A DNA stretch of 24,649 nt from an uncultured Roseburia sp. (GTDB taxonomy: Bacteria > Bacillota > Clostridia > Lachnospirales > Lachnospiraceae): positions 1 through 24,649 of the forward strand of contig CAJTYI010000040.1 of NCBI GenBank assembly GCA_910584215.1, in the 5' to 3' direction. The position numbers and the translations under genes were made by a program. Below the pieces are notes generated by a model that saw only the letters and a program-made list of their open reading frames with translations, was not told the DNA's origin and ran no database searches. Shown in pieces: positions 1-7,945 of this stretch; position 1 is the stretch's first letter, and every line of letters begins with the position of its first letter.

Positions 1-2212
1 CGGCATCGTAGCCCGTGAGGTAATTATCGGTCGCAAAGCGGTAGCCGACTTCATAGAAAAAGTAGTTGCAGGAATGTCGGATGGCCTGCGATACATTGAT
101 TGCCCCGTGCGTGGAGCCCGGATATGCCCAGCATTTTGGATGGTTGTCGACATTTTCATACTCCCCTTTGTCGACGATCTGCTCCGATGTGTTGATGACG
201 CCCTCGGCAAGCCCGGCAGTGGATATCACCATCTTATAAGTGGAACCGGGCGCCGTTCCCTGCTGTGTGGCATAATTGTACTGTGGCAGCGATTTATCAT
301 TCTGCAAGCTGTTGAAGTATTCGGAGTCCACCGTATTGGCGAGACGGTTGCCGTCATAGCCCGGATAACTGACCAGTGCCAAAAGCTCTCCCGTATTGAC
401 GTCTGTGATGACACACGAACCAGAACAGGGGTCTAACGCCAACTGCGCCGGCGTAATATCGAGCGACTTAATCTTTTCTTTCAAGAAGTTCACAGCGTTG
501 GCACTGCCGTTTTTCAGGCTCTCGATCTCCTCCGCATCATAGTCGAGCTTTTTTTGGTCAAACAGCACCAGACAGAGCACTCGACCGCTGATGCTGCCGC
601 TGTCGATCAGATATTCATAAATAATCTTGGAGAACTCTATATTGTCCCCTATCTCCTCTAAGATCGTCTTACAAAGCGCCTCATAGATCTCGGTGGAATC
701 GGAATATTTCTCCTCAATAGCAAAATTGGTGATGTCAATCCAATTCATGGAGATGGCATAATTTAAATATTCCTGCGGGCTGATGCTGCCCGACTGCCAT
801 TTGGTGTAGACTTCATCCGAGACATCGATATTTCCTTTTACCAGAATAGACTCACTCTTTAGATAGTCGATGATAAAAGTAATGTAATCCTGATATTCCA
901 CCGGAAGTTCGGCAAAAGGCTTCGCTCCCTCCCCCATCAGCTCGGCGCGCATCTGGCCTAAAACGGTGCTCTGCCGATCCGAAAAAATCTGCCAGATTTC
1001 CCGCTCTGTCGCGGTCGCATCGCTCTCTCCAAAAGCCTCAATGTCAATCACGTTATTGTCGATCAATGCAAAATAGACATCGGTGATCGGAATGTTGATA
1101 TCAGAATGGGAATTTTCTATGTTGGAGTAGACGATACCGGCGATCTCCTGTTCTAAAAGATTGTAGACCGCAATCTGTAAATCACTGTCAATCGACAAAT
1201 ATACATCGTTGCCGGCTGCCGGTTCTTTGCGCTCGATTACCTGCAGCACCTTGCCCATATGGTCCGTATAGATCTTTTCATAGCCCTTTTCTCCCTTTAA
1301 CTCGGCATCCATGTACTGCTCGATACCGCCTTTTCCCACGACATCGTTTAGCGTATAGCTGTCGTTTTCGGCGGATAAGCGCGTGTATTCCTGGTCTGAT
1401 ATCTTACCGGTGTAACCGACGATGGACGTAAAATAGACGCTGTCCGTATATTTGCGGATGGTGTCGCTTAAGACTTCCACTCCCTGCAGCTCGTTGTTAT
1501 GTTCATTTAAGTACGCCACTGACTCCTGGGATATATTGGTTGCCACTGTCGTCGTAATATATTTTTGAAAAGCGTTCTGGGCCATGGCAAAACGGATGAC
1601 AGCGATCTGATAAGCCATCCTGGTATCGTAGGACTCGTCCACACTGTAATTGTCGAGCAAATACTCCATGATCTGCTCCTCAGTCGCCTCCGCAGGCTGA
1701 TAACCAAGTTTATCCGCCAATTTTTCATCTTCTGCCAGTTTATCGTAGGAGGTCTTGCCGTAGACATCCGCCAGGAAACGGCGTCTTGCATTGCCGTCTA
1801 CGTTAAACGAATATCCCTTTTTATCATCATAATCAATGCGAAAATCATTGTTGATGCCGTCGCCGTTTTTCTCCAATGCCGCCACGATCTGCGCGATCTC
1901 TGCATTGAGTCGCTCATTTTTGACACTGGTGGAACTGTAAGTGCCGTTGTCCTCGATCGTCACCGTGTATGACAGTTCATTGTAGGCCAGTATCTTGCCG
2001 TTACGGTCTAAAATATTGCCTCTGGTGCTGTTTAGCGTGCGCTCTTTGACAATGCGCAGCGTATAGTTGTCCTGATAGGACGCCCCGTTTACGATTTGCA
2101 GGTAAAATACCCGCCAAAGCAAAAGAGAAAACAGTGAAATAACCGCCACCACCGCCACCAAAAGCCTGGATTTTACAATTGTACGCAATATTTCTTTTAC
2201 ATTGTCAAACAA
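1..2212 (-). CDS. mrdA: Penicillin-binding protein 2 (class B transpeptidase), 3' end cut off
   Basis: Class B penicillin-binding protein that crosslinks peptidoglycan during cell elongation, working with the MreBCD proteins encoded just upstream. Seen: a membrane anchor at about residues 17-36 followed by FYLQIV, an N-terminal pedestal with the class B motif STRGNILDRNG, then the transpeptidase core with active-site STYK (Ser about 657) and the SCN motif shortly before the window edge. The KTG box lies beyond position 1. About 737 codons are visible, and SxxK lies roughly 300 residues later than in E. coli PBP2. The extra length is a block at about residues 355-595 between a segment ending LEQEIAGIV and GSCVITDVNTGE. 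The start is uncertain: TTG at 2212 lies 11 nt after AAAGGAG, whereas in-frame GTG at 2224 abuts that Shine-Dalgarno. The gene overlaps the end of mreD by 8 nt, so the two are probably translationally coupled. Confidence 0.93.
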   Translation of the reverse strand, partial: MFDNVKEILRTIVKSRLLVAVVAVISLFSLLLWRVFYLQIVNGASYQDNYTLRIVKERTLNSTRGNILDRNGKILAYNELSYTVTIEDNGTYSSTSVKNERLNAEIAQIVAALEKNGDGINNDFRIDYDDKKGYSFNVDGNARRRFLADVYGKTSYDKLAEDEKLADKLGYQPAEATEEQIMEYLLDNYSVDESYDTRMAYQIAVIRFAMAQNAFQKYITTTVATNISQESVAYLNEHNNELQGVEVLSDTIRKYTDSVYFTSIVGYTGKISDQEYTRLSAENDSYTLNDVVGKGGIEQYMDAELKGEKGYEKIYTDHMGKVLQVIERKEPAAGNDVYLSIDSDLQIAVYNLLEQEIAGIVYSNIENSHSDINIPITDVYFALIDNNVIDIEAFGESDATATEREIWQIFSDRQSTVLGQMRAELMGEGAKPFAELPVEYQDYITFIIDYLKSESILVKGNIDVSDEVYTKWQSGSISPQEYLNYAISMNWIDITNFAIEEKYSDSTEIYEALCKTILEEIGDNIEFSKIIYEYLIDSGSISGRVLCLVLFDQKKLDYDAEEIESLKNGSANAVNFLKEKIKSLDITPAQLALDPCSGSCVITDVNTGELLALVSYPGYDGNRLANTVDSEYFNSLQNDKSLPQYNYATQQGTAPGSTYKMVISTAGLAEGVINTSEQIVDKGEYENVDNHPKCWAYPGSTHGAINVSQAIRHSCNYFFYEVGYRFATDNYLTGYDA

Positions 2213-2723
2213 ACTTACTTGCACTCCTTTTTTCCACTGCTTCAAGCTTTTGATTGATTTTGAGCAAAACGATATACAAAAAAATCGTCACGATCATCGT
2301 GTACACCAGTTCTGGAAGCATAATCTTAAAAAAATAGTAACTGAGGTTAAATCTGTTGCGGAACAGGAACATAAAAAAGTATATCACCAGATTGACCGCC
2401 ACATCACTGCCCGTAATCAAAAGCATTGGCAGCTTGATATCATCCGGGTAAAACAGTTTGCGGAACATGCCGTTTGCGTATCCCACATACATATAGAGCA
2501 GCGCATAAAACCCTAACACGCCGCCGTTAAAAATATCGAGCAGCAGCCCGCAGAAAAAGCCAATCCACATGCCCTCCCTCCTGCCGCGCATAAACCCGAA
2601 AGACGACACGACAACGATCAGTATGTTGGGCGATATGGAGGCAAAACTCAAGGTGCGAAACAGCGTCGTCTGCAACAGATAACACACGATTATAATCAGT
2701 GTGACAATTATTTTTCTTCTCAT
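2205..2723 (-). CDS. mreD: Rod shape-determining protein MreD
   Basis: Small integral membrane protein of the elongasome, linking cytoplasmic MreB filaments to MreC and the PBP2/RodA synthase. The 172-residue product is almost wholly hydrophobic with about five membrane segments, beginning MRRKIIVTLIIIVCYLLQTT. It carries the family-typical SISPNILIVVVSSFGFMRG and GFFCGLLLDIF stretches. Length is normal for MreD. The start codon at 2723 lies 8 nt after AGAGG and 11 nt after the mreC stop. Its 3' end overlaps the PBP2 start. Gene order radC-mreB-mreC-mreD-mrdA supports the call, since MreD is poorly conserved in sequence. Confidence 0.93.
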   Translation of the reverse strand: MRRKIIVTLIIIVCYLLQTTLFRTLSFASISPNILIVVVSSFGFMRGRREGMWIGFFCGLLLDIFNGGVLGFYALLYMYVGYANGMFRKLFYPDDIKLPMLLITGSDVAVNLVIYFFMFLFRNRFNLSYYFFKIMLPELVYTMIVTIFLYIVLLKINQKLEAVEKRSASKFV

Positions 2724-2734
2724 CTACAATACCT

Positions 2735-3592
2735 CTAATTGCCGGTACTCTGCTTTTTATTTAAAATCACCAGCACCTCGTGAATATGTTCAAAATCCAC
2801 CGAGGGCGTGATGGTTCCTGACTTTGTCAGATTGTTGGAATCTTTGGTAAGACTGCTGATATAGCCGATTAATATTCCCTGCTGATACTGATCGGAGACA
2901 TAAGAAGTCACGACGGGATCACCCACAACGACGTTGTCGTCACTATCGTTTAGGTCGGAGAAATCGATTACCATGTTTTCATTCATGTTTTTGAGACTGC
3001 CTTTTACAATCAGATTATCCGATGTAGTCGTCACCATACCGCTGACTTTGTTGGTATCATTGATGATGGAGGATACTTTGGCATAATTGGGGCCGACAGA
3101 GGTAACGATTCCCACAAGGCCGCTTCCGGCAATGACGTTCATATCGACCTCGATGCCGTCGTCCGCGCCCTTGTCAATGGTGAAATTGGAAAACCAGTTG
3201 CCGCCGTCCTTGCCGATGACGTTGGCCGCCACTTTCTCATAGCTGGGATATTTTTGGTCCAGATCAAACAGTTCGCGCAGGTTTTCCAGTTCATACTGTT
3301 CGAGCTTTATGGTGTTTAACTCCGCTGTCAGATCGTCCACCTGCCGCCGCAAATCCTCGTTTTCTTCCATGACATCGCTCAGCTTTTTTAGATTATCCAT
3401 CTTATCGGAAATCCACATACCGACTGTGTTAATGCCGCGCTGCATAGGTACAAACACATATCCTGCGACTGTGTTTAACGGGCCGCCGGATATGTTTAAG
3501 GTAAACCCTAGCAGAATTCCAACCACACAGATACCTGTAAGAAAAAGTAATATATAACGTAAAGGAACGGAAAACTTTGCCCTGCGTTTCAT
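2735..3592 (-). CDS. mreC: Rod shape-determining protein MreC
   Basis: Bitopic protein of the cell-elongation complex, anchored in the membrane with most of the chain outside, where it scaffolds PBP2. Seen: a basic N-terminus, one membrane helix at about residues 12-31, a coiled-coil region at about 63-110 rich in Glu, Leu and Lys heptads, then the two-barrel beta domain with conserved VIGKDGGNWFSNFTIDKG, GSGLVGIV and the D-x-x-N-V-S-G-M-like segment DTNKVSGMV. The length of 285 residues is typical. The start at 3592 lies a few bases after AGAGG and 16 nt after the mreB stop; mreD follows after 11 nt. The C-terminus ends in a short hydrophilic tail. Confidence 0.96.
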   Translation of the reverse strand: MKRRAKFSVPLRYILLFLTGICVVGILLGFTLNISGGPLNTVAGYVFVPMQRGINTVGMWISDKMDNLKKLSDVMEENEDLRRQVDDLTAELNTIKLEQYELENLRELFDLDQKYPSYEKVAANVIGKDGGNWFSNFTIDKGADDGIEVDMNVIAGSGLVGIVTSVGPNYAKVSSIINDTNKVSGMVTTTSDNLIVKGSLKNMNENMVIDFSDLNDSDDNVVVGDPVVTSYVSDQYQQGILIGYISSLTKDSNNLTKSGTITPSVDFEHIHEVLVILNKKQSTGN

Positions 3593-3608
3593 GAACCAAC
3601 CTCTTATC

Positions 3609-4625
3609 TTATATTAGAATTTTGCTCTTCATGCTGAAAGCCAGATGCTTATATTTGTTGTCGGATACGATCTTGACCAAACCGCGCACGACACACTCCT
3701 CCGGGCTCTCGCAGGTGTTGATTTTAATCCCTGTGATGGATTCAAACAACTGATCGAGATCATGAATCTGCGAACTTCCGCCTGTGATATAGATACCGGA
3801 ATGTATAATATCTTTTGCCAGCTCCGGCGGCGTCTTTTCGAGAATCATCTTAATGGAATTGCAGATGGTATTGAGGTTGTCTTTAATCGCCTCATACACC
3901 ACCTCGCCCGTCATCTCTTTTTCGATGGGCAGACCACTGACTAAGTCCCTGCCCACGACGATCATGGTCTCTTGATTGCCCGGAATACCGGAACCAAGCT
4001 GCTCTTTCATGCTCTGGGCCGTCTTTTGCCCGATCACCAGATTGTACTTGCGTTTGACATAAGTGATGATGGAATCGTCAATCCTGTTTCCTCCGGAGTG
4101 AAGCAGGTCGCTGAGCACCAATCCTCCCAGCGATATGACGGAGATCTCTGTCGTGTCGGCGCCGATATCCACTACCATGATGCCGGTAGGGTCGTTGACA
4201 TCGAGGCCAAGGCCGACGGCGTCCGCAATCGGCTTTTCGCAGAGAAGTACGCTCTTCGGCTTTAATTTACTCTTGTAAAACATATCAAAAAACGCTTTTT
4301 TCTCGACTTCCGTGATATCCGTAGGTACGGCGACGATAAACTCGGAACCTCTTAACTTGCCTTTGGCACACTTTTCCAGGAAAATATGAATCATGCTCTG
4401 CAAATGATTGAAATCTGCGATCACCCCTGCGACAACCGGAAATGTGACCTGAATCTGTTCCGGCGCCTTCTCATACATCGCATAGGCATCGTCACCGTAA
4501 GCATAAATCTGGTTTTTATTGACAAGGGCGATTGTATTTTTCTCGTTTATAATCTTGTTTGTCACCTTGCAATAAATTTTCATATTACAGGTTCCTAAGT
4601 CAATCCCATATACGTTGTTCGTCAT
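3609..4625 (-). CDS. mreB: MreB/Mbl-family actin-like protein
   Basis: Cytoskeletal ATPase that polymerises along the inner membrane and guides the elongation synthases. Seen: actin-fold phosphate-1 loop YGIDLGTCN near the N-terminus, phosphate-2 VVDIGADTTEISVISLGG, and an adenosine loop IYITGGSSQIHDLD. Compared with the usual MreB motifs (DLGTAN, DIGGGTTE, TGGGALL) each loop is altered, so this is a divergent member, although overall length and the position beside mreC are normal. The start was set at ATG 4625, preceded by AAAGGAAGAG at good spacing, giving 338 residues. An in-frame ATG at 4688 would add 21 residues with no better ribosome site. The gene lies 75 nt downstream of radC, as in many Firmicutes. 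Confidence 0.92.
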   Translation of the reverse strand: MTNNVYGIDLGTCNMKIYCKVTNKIINEKNTIALVNKNQIYAYGDDAYAMYEKAPEQIQVTFPVVAGVIADFNHLQSMIHIFLEKCAKGKLRGSEFIVAVPTDITEVEKKAFFDMFYKSKLKPKSVLLCEKPIADAVGLGLDVNDPTGIMVVDIGADTTEISVISLGGLVLSDLLHSGGNRIDDSIITYVKRKYNLVIGQKTAQSMKEQLGSGIPGNQETMIVVGRDLVSGLPIEKEMTGEVVYEAIKDNLNTICNSIKMILEKTPPELAKDIIHSGIYITGGSSQIHDLDQLFESITGIKINTCESPEECVVRGLVKIVSDNKYKHLAFSMKSKILI

Positions 4626-4700
4626 TGTTCTCTTCCTTTCGGTTTCTCCGGTAATTTTCAGGGAATCCTCCTGCGTTAAAACATTCATGTTATGGTACGT

Positions 4701-5417
4701 TTACTGCCAAATCCTGTCGAAACAGTCGCGCATTTTTCCATGCTCCCTGTAGCTGTAATAGGCATGGTCGCCGATAATAATATGATCTGCCAGCACAATC
4801 CCAATCATATGGCCGCACTGCGCAAGCCGTATGGTCACGGCGTCATCCTGATCGGAAGGCTGTGGCGAACCGCTGGGATGATTGTGCAGTATGATCACCT
4901 GTACCGCCTGATGGCGCAGCGCCTCCATAAAAATTTCCCGCGGAGACACAAAAGACGCGGTGGCGCTTCCGATTGTCATGAGCCGGTCGGCAATCAGGTT
5001 ACAGTTGGAATCAAACATGCCAAGTATCACCCGCTCCTGTTTCTCATGACGCAGCCGTTCCATGTAATAATTGGCAACGGTCGCCGCGCTGGAAAGCTGC
5101 ATCTCATGCCGATAGCGGGTGGAGGCGATGCGCTTGGCAAGCTCCGCCACACATTTTAACTGAATCGCTTTCACACGCCCGATACCGCGCACTGCCAACA
5201 TCTCTTCATAAGAGAGCTCATAAATGTTTAAAAGATTCTGTCCGCCGACTGCAAGCAAACACTGTGCCACTTCGATTGATTTGAGGCCCATCGTGCCTGA
5301 CCGGATGATGACAGCCAATAGCTCGGCATCGCTTAAGCTTTCGGCGCCGCAGCTCAAAAATTTTTCATAGGGCTTCTCAGAGTCGGGAAGCTCTTTGACT
5401 GTAATGTGTTCTCTCAT
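4701..5417 (-). CDS. radC: RadC family JAB/MPN-domain protein
   Basis: RadC (UPF0758) protein; historically linked to DNA repair, but its biochemical role remains unsettled. Seen: an N-terminal helix-hairpin-helix region containing LAVRGIGRVKAIQLK, then a JAB/MPN metalloprotease-like domain with the metal-binding motif HNHPSGSPQPSDQD and a downstream DHIIIGD. The 238-residue length is typical. Start ATG 5417 is preceded by AAAGGA with 7-nt spacing; the frame is open further upstream to 5471 but has no ribosome site there. It is the first gene after the candidate promoter at 5529-5557 and heads the mre operon, an arrangement common in Bacillus and clostridia. Confidence 0.95.
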   Translation of the reverse strand: MREHITVKELPDSEKPYEKFLSCGAESLSDAELLAVIIRSGTMGLKSIEVAQCLLAVGGQNLLNIYELSYEEMLAVRGIGRVKAIQLKCVAELAKRIASTRYRHEMQLSSAATVANYYMERLRHEKQERVILGMFDSNCNLIADRLMTIGSATASFVSPREIFMEALRHQAVQVIILHNHPSGSPQPSDQDDAVTIRLAQCGHMIGIVLADHIIIGDHAYYSYREHGKMRDCFDRIWQ

Positions 5418-5477
5418 ATTGTTTCCTTTCTCGCGGTTATCATGTATACCGTGTTCTCTCCCCGGAAACAAACAGAT

Positions 5478-5513
5478 AAAAACCGTAACTGCTCAGTCTT
5501 GCTGATTCGTTAC
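5478..5513 (-). terminator. Possible terminator or attenuator hairpin before radC
   Basis: Read on the minus strand, GTAAC and GTTAC form an outer stem, TCAG and CTGA an inner stem, with a 3x3 internal loop and a 5-nt apical loop. This is followed by GG and a run of five T. It lies after the methionine gamma-lyase family gene but downstream of the candidate radC promoter, so it could act as a weak terminator or a leader attenuator. The stem is short, so confidence is limited. Confidence 0.35.
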
Positions 5514-5528
5514 CCAAAACTACAATAT

Positions 5529-5557
5529 ATTGTATCATAATACGCCAATCTTAACAA
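5529..5557 (-). promoter_or_regulatory. Candidate sigma-A promoter for radC-mreBCD-mrdA
   Basis: Minus-strand TTGTTA, a 17-nt spacer, and TACAAT preceded by TGA (extended -10). It overlaps the last codons of the upstream gene (stop at 5535). The predicted transcription start is near 5521, leaving a leader of about 100 nt before radC. Confidence 0.55.
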
Positions 5558-6833
5558 GATTTCTATCTTTAAGATTTTGTAAACTTTTCAAAATTCCAAA
5601 TTTTGCATGATACCAGGTCAAGCCTCCCTGAAAATAGGCTGCATATGGCGGCTTGAGCGGACCGTCCGCGCTCAATTCGATCGACGAGCCCTGCACGAAC
5701 GCCCCCGCCGCCATGATCACGTCACTGTCATAGCCGGGCATCGCCCATGGCTCCGGCGTGACATAGCTGTCCACCGGCGCCGCCGCCTGGATTCCCTCGC
5801 AAAAGGCAATCAATGCGTCGGGATTTTGAAACGCAACCGCCTGAATGATATCGTGGCGGCTCTCGCTGCCGTTTGGCACCACTTCACAGCCCAGCCGTTC
5901 AAAGATATTTGCGGCAAACACCGCACCTTTTAGCGCACCGGCGACGACGGTGGGGGCGAGGAAAAAACCCTGATAAAACGACTGGATGACGCCAAGGGAG
6001 GCACCCACTTCTTTGCCAAGTCCCGGGGAAGTCAGACGGTAAGCCGCATTCTCGACACATTCTTTTTTGCCGACAATATAGCCGCCGATCGGCGCAAGTC
6101 CCCCGCCCGGATTTTTAATCAGCGAACCCACGATCATGTCGGCCCCCACCTCGAGCGGCTCTCGCTCCTCCACAAATTCGCCGTAACAGTTATCTACCAT
6201 GCAGATGACATCCGGCTTGATCTTTTTGATGAAGGCGATCAGTTCACCGATTTTAGCCACCGAGAGCGTAGGTCTTGTGGCATAACCTTTCGAGCGCTGT
6301 ATTGTCACCAATTTCGTCTTCGCGCTGATGGTTTTTTTGATTTTATCATAGTCGAACCCGCCGTCCGCCAGCAAGTCAACCTGCCGATAGGTCACGCCGT
6401 ATTCGGCGAGGGAACCTTTGGACGGACGGATGCCGATTACCTCCTCTAAGGTGTCATACGGCTTTCCGACCGGGGAGAGCAGTTCATCCCCCGGCCGCAG
6501 GTTGGACATGAGCGCAAGTGCGAGCGCATGTGTGCCGCAGGTAATCTGGGGCCGCACCAGAGCGTCCTCCCCCCGAAAGCAGGAGGCATACACTTTCTCA
6601 AGAGTATCTCTTCCCAGATCGTTATAGCCGTAACCGGAAGTGTGATTAAAACACTCGGCGCTCACCCGGTTTTCCTGCATCGCCCGTATCACTTTTAATT
6701 GATTCCATTCTGCCATAGCGTCGATCGCGGCAAAGCGCTCTTTCAGATCCGCCTCGATCTTTGCGCCAAACGCATAAACTTCCTCTGTAATACCAAGCTG
6801 ACTGTATATTGTTCTCATTTGCTGTTGCATCAT
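5535..6833 (-). CDS. PLP-dependent methionine gamma-lyase family protein (aluminium-resistance/YnbB type)
   Basis: Fold-type I PLP enzyme of the family annotated as 'methionine gamma-lyase family' or 'aluminium resistance protein'; the true substrate is not established for most members. Seen: about 432 residues, a cofactor-site region ITCGTHALALAL near 97-108, the PLP-ring aspartate in MVDNCYGEF (Asp about 214), and the Schiff-base lysine in GSLIKNPGGG (Lys about 240). A long C-terminal domain ends in YFQGGLTWYHAKFGI. ATG 6833 and the adjoining in-frame ATG are both possible starts; the nearest purine-rich site (GGAAAGG) is about 13 nt away, so the start is approximate. It stands alone between miaA and radC with a weak candidate promoter. 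Confidence 0.88.
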   Translation of the reverse strand: MMQQQMRTIYSQLGITEEVYAFGAKIEADLKERFAAIDAMAEWNQLKVIRAMQENRVSAECFNHTSGYGYNDLGRDTLEKVYASCFRGEDALVRPQITCGTHALALALMSNLRPGDELLSPVGKPYDTLEEVIGIRPSKGSLAEYGVTYRQVDLLADGGFDYDKIKKTISAKTKLVTIQRSKGYATRPTLSVAKIGELIAFIKKIKPDVICMVDNCYGEFVEEREPLEVGADMIVGSLIKNPGGGLAPIGGYIVGKKECVENAAYRLTSPGLGKEVGASLGVIQSFYQGFFLAPTVVAGALKGAVFAANIFERLGCEVVPNGSESRHDIIQAVAFQNPDALIAFCEGIQAAAPVDSYVTPEPWAMPGYDSDVIMAAGAFVQGSSIELSADGPLKPPYAAYFQGGLTWYHAKFGILKSLQNLKDRNLVKIGVL

Positions 6834-6909
6834 AACAAAACCGTGACCTTTCCATAAGCATTTTTTGGTGTAGGATTAAAAAACTTCATGGCGCGCGAAC
6901 TTGTTCCGC

Positions 6910-6938
6910 GTTATAGTCTTTGCCGGAAGCGCTTAGAA
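6910..6938 (-). promoter_or_regulatory. Weak candidate promoter for the methionine gamma-lyase family gene
   Basis: Minus-strand TTCTAA, 17 nt, TATAAC. The -35 is a poor match. An imperfect palindrome (6894-6910) begins immediately downstream of the -10 and would cover the start site, so it may be an operator. Confidence 0.3.
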
Positions 6939-6960
6939 GTCTTTTCAAACTAACGTTTGT

Positions 6961-7914
6961 TTATTCTACGATATCTTTTTCCCGGAGTATGGCGAGCATA
7001 TGACTAAGAATCTGCTCCTGTTTGTATGCAAAATCCTGTTTGTCCAGCCAGATCACATCCCGCTCCCTGCGGAACCATGTCAGCTGCCGCTTGGCAAAAT
7101 GGCGCGTTTCTTTTTTTATAGTGTCGATGGCCTCCGGCAATGGCACTCTGCCATCGAGATAATCCAAGATCTCTTTATAGCCAAGTCCCTGCATGGCGAC
7201 CATGTCCCGGCGGCAGCCCATCTCTTTGAGACGCTCCACCTCTTCAACCAGCCCCGACTGTATCATCAGATCGACCCGGCTGTTGATGCGCTCATACAGT
7301 TTCCCGCGGTCGTCCGTCAGCACAAAATAAGCAAAATTGTATGCAGATTTTTTTTGCCGCTCTTTCTCGTTATGGGCGGATATTCTATTCCCAGAAAGAT
7401 GATAAAACTCTAACGCGCGTATGGTACGCTTGACATTGTTGACATGAATTTCTTCCGCGGCCTTGGGGTCTGCCTCCAAAAGCATCTGATGCAGTGCCTG
7501 CGCGCCCTGTTCCCTGGCAATCTTCTCGAGACTGCGCCGGTAGGCGGCGTCACACTCCTGCTCGGAAAAATCAATGTCATAGAGCAGCGCCTGTATGTAA
7601 AACCCCGTGCCTCCCACGACAATGGGAATCTGCCCGTTCGCATAAATCTCTGACAGCGCCTCCTTGGCAAGCGAGACGAAGCGCACGACATGAAATTCCT
7701 CTGCCGGCTCTAGGAGGTCCACCAGGTAATGCGGTATCCCCTGCATTTCCTCCCTGTTGATTTTCGCGGAGCCGATGTCCATATATTTGTATACCTGCAT
7801 GGAGTCTGCCGATAGGACGGCGCCGTTCACCGCCTTGGCAAGCGAGACTCCAAGCGCCGACTTTCCCACCGCAGTGGGGCCGGCTAAGATGATTATAGGC
7901 TGTTTGTCGTTCAC
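6961..7914 (-). CDS. miaA: tRNA dimethylallyltransferase
   Basis: Transfers a dimethylallyl group from DMAPP to A37 of tRNAs reading UNN codons, the first step toward i6A/ms2i6A. Seen, numbering from the GTG start: P-loop GPTAVGKS at 12-19, then SADSMQVYKYMDIGSAKI, the VGGTGFYIQALL segment, AMQGLGYKEI, and the C-terminal RHFAKRQLTWFRR tRNA-contact region. Starting at GTG 7914 gives 317 residues, the usual size, and puts GGGAG 5 nt upstream. ATG 7926 is in frame but has no clear ribosome site; the open frame to 7980 overlaps mutL and is unlikely to be used. It is last in the mutS-mutL-miaA run, separated from mutL by a small perfect hairpin. Confidence 0.95.
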   Translation of the reverse strand: MNDKQPIIILAGPTAVGKSALGVSLAKAVNGAVLSADSMQVYKYMDIGSAKINREEMQGIPHYLVDLLEPAEEFHVVRFVSLAKEALSEIYANGQIPIVVGGTGFYIQALLYDIDFSEQECDAAYRRSLEKIAREQGAQALHQMLLEADPKAAEEIHVNNVKRTIRALEFYHLSGNRISAHNEKERQKKSAYNFAYFVLTDDRGKLYERINSRVDLMIQSGLVEEVERLKEMGCRRDMVAMQGLGYKEILDYLDGRVPLPEAIDTIKKETRHFAKRQLTWFRRERDVIWLDKQDFAYKQEQILSHMLAILREKDIVE

Positions 7915-7927
7915 AAAAACTCCCATC

Positions 7928-7944
7928 TCACAGCTTTGCTGTGA
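7928..7944 (-). repeat. Perfect inverted repeat between mutL and miaA
   Basis: TCACAGC, TTT, GCTGTGA: seven paired bases with a 3-nt loop, filling the gap between the mutL stop and the miaA ribosome site. No T-run follows directly, so it is not a standard terminator. It may adjust translation or RNA processing at this junction. Confidence 0.6.
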
Positions 7945-7945
7945 C

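Noticed and set aside
74..436. Plus-strand open frame near the window start
   Set aside because: It is antisense to the PBP2 transpeptidase region containing STYK.
6897..6906. LexA/DinR box (GAAC...GTTC)
   Set aside because: Only two bases separate the half-sites, whereas the Gram-positive LexA site needs four.
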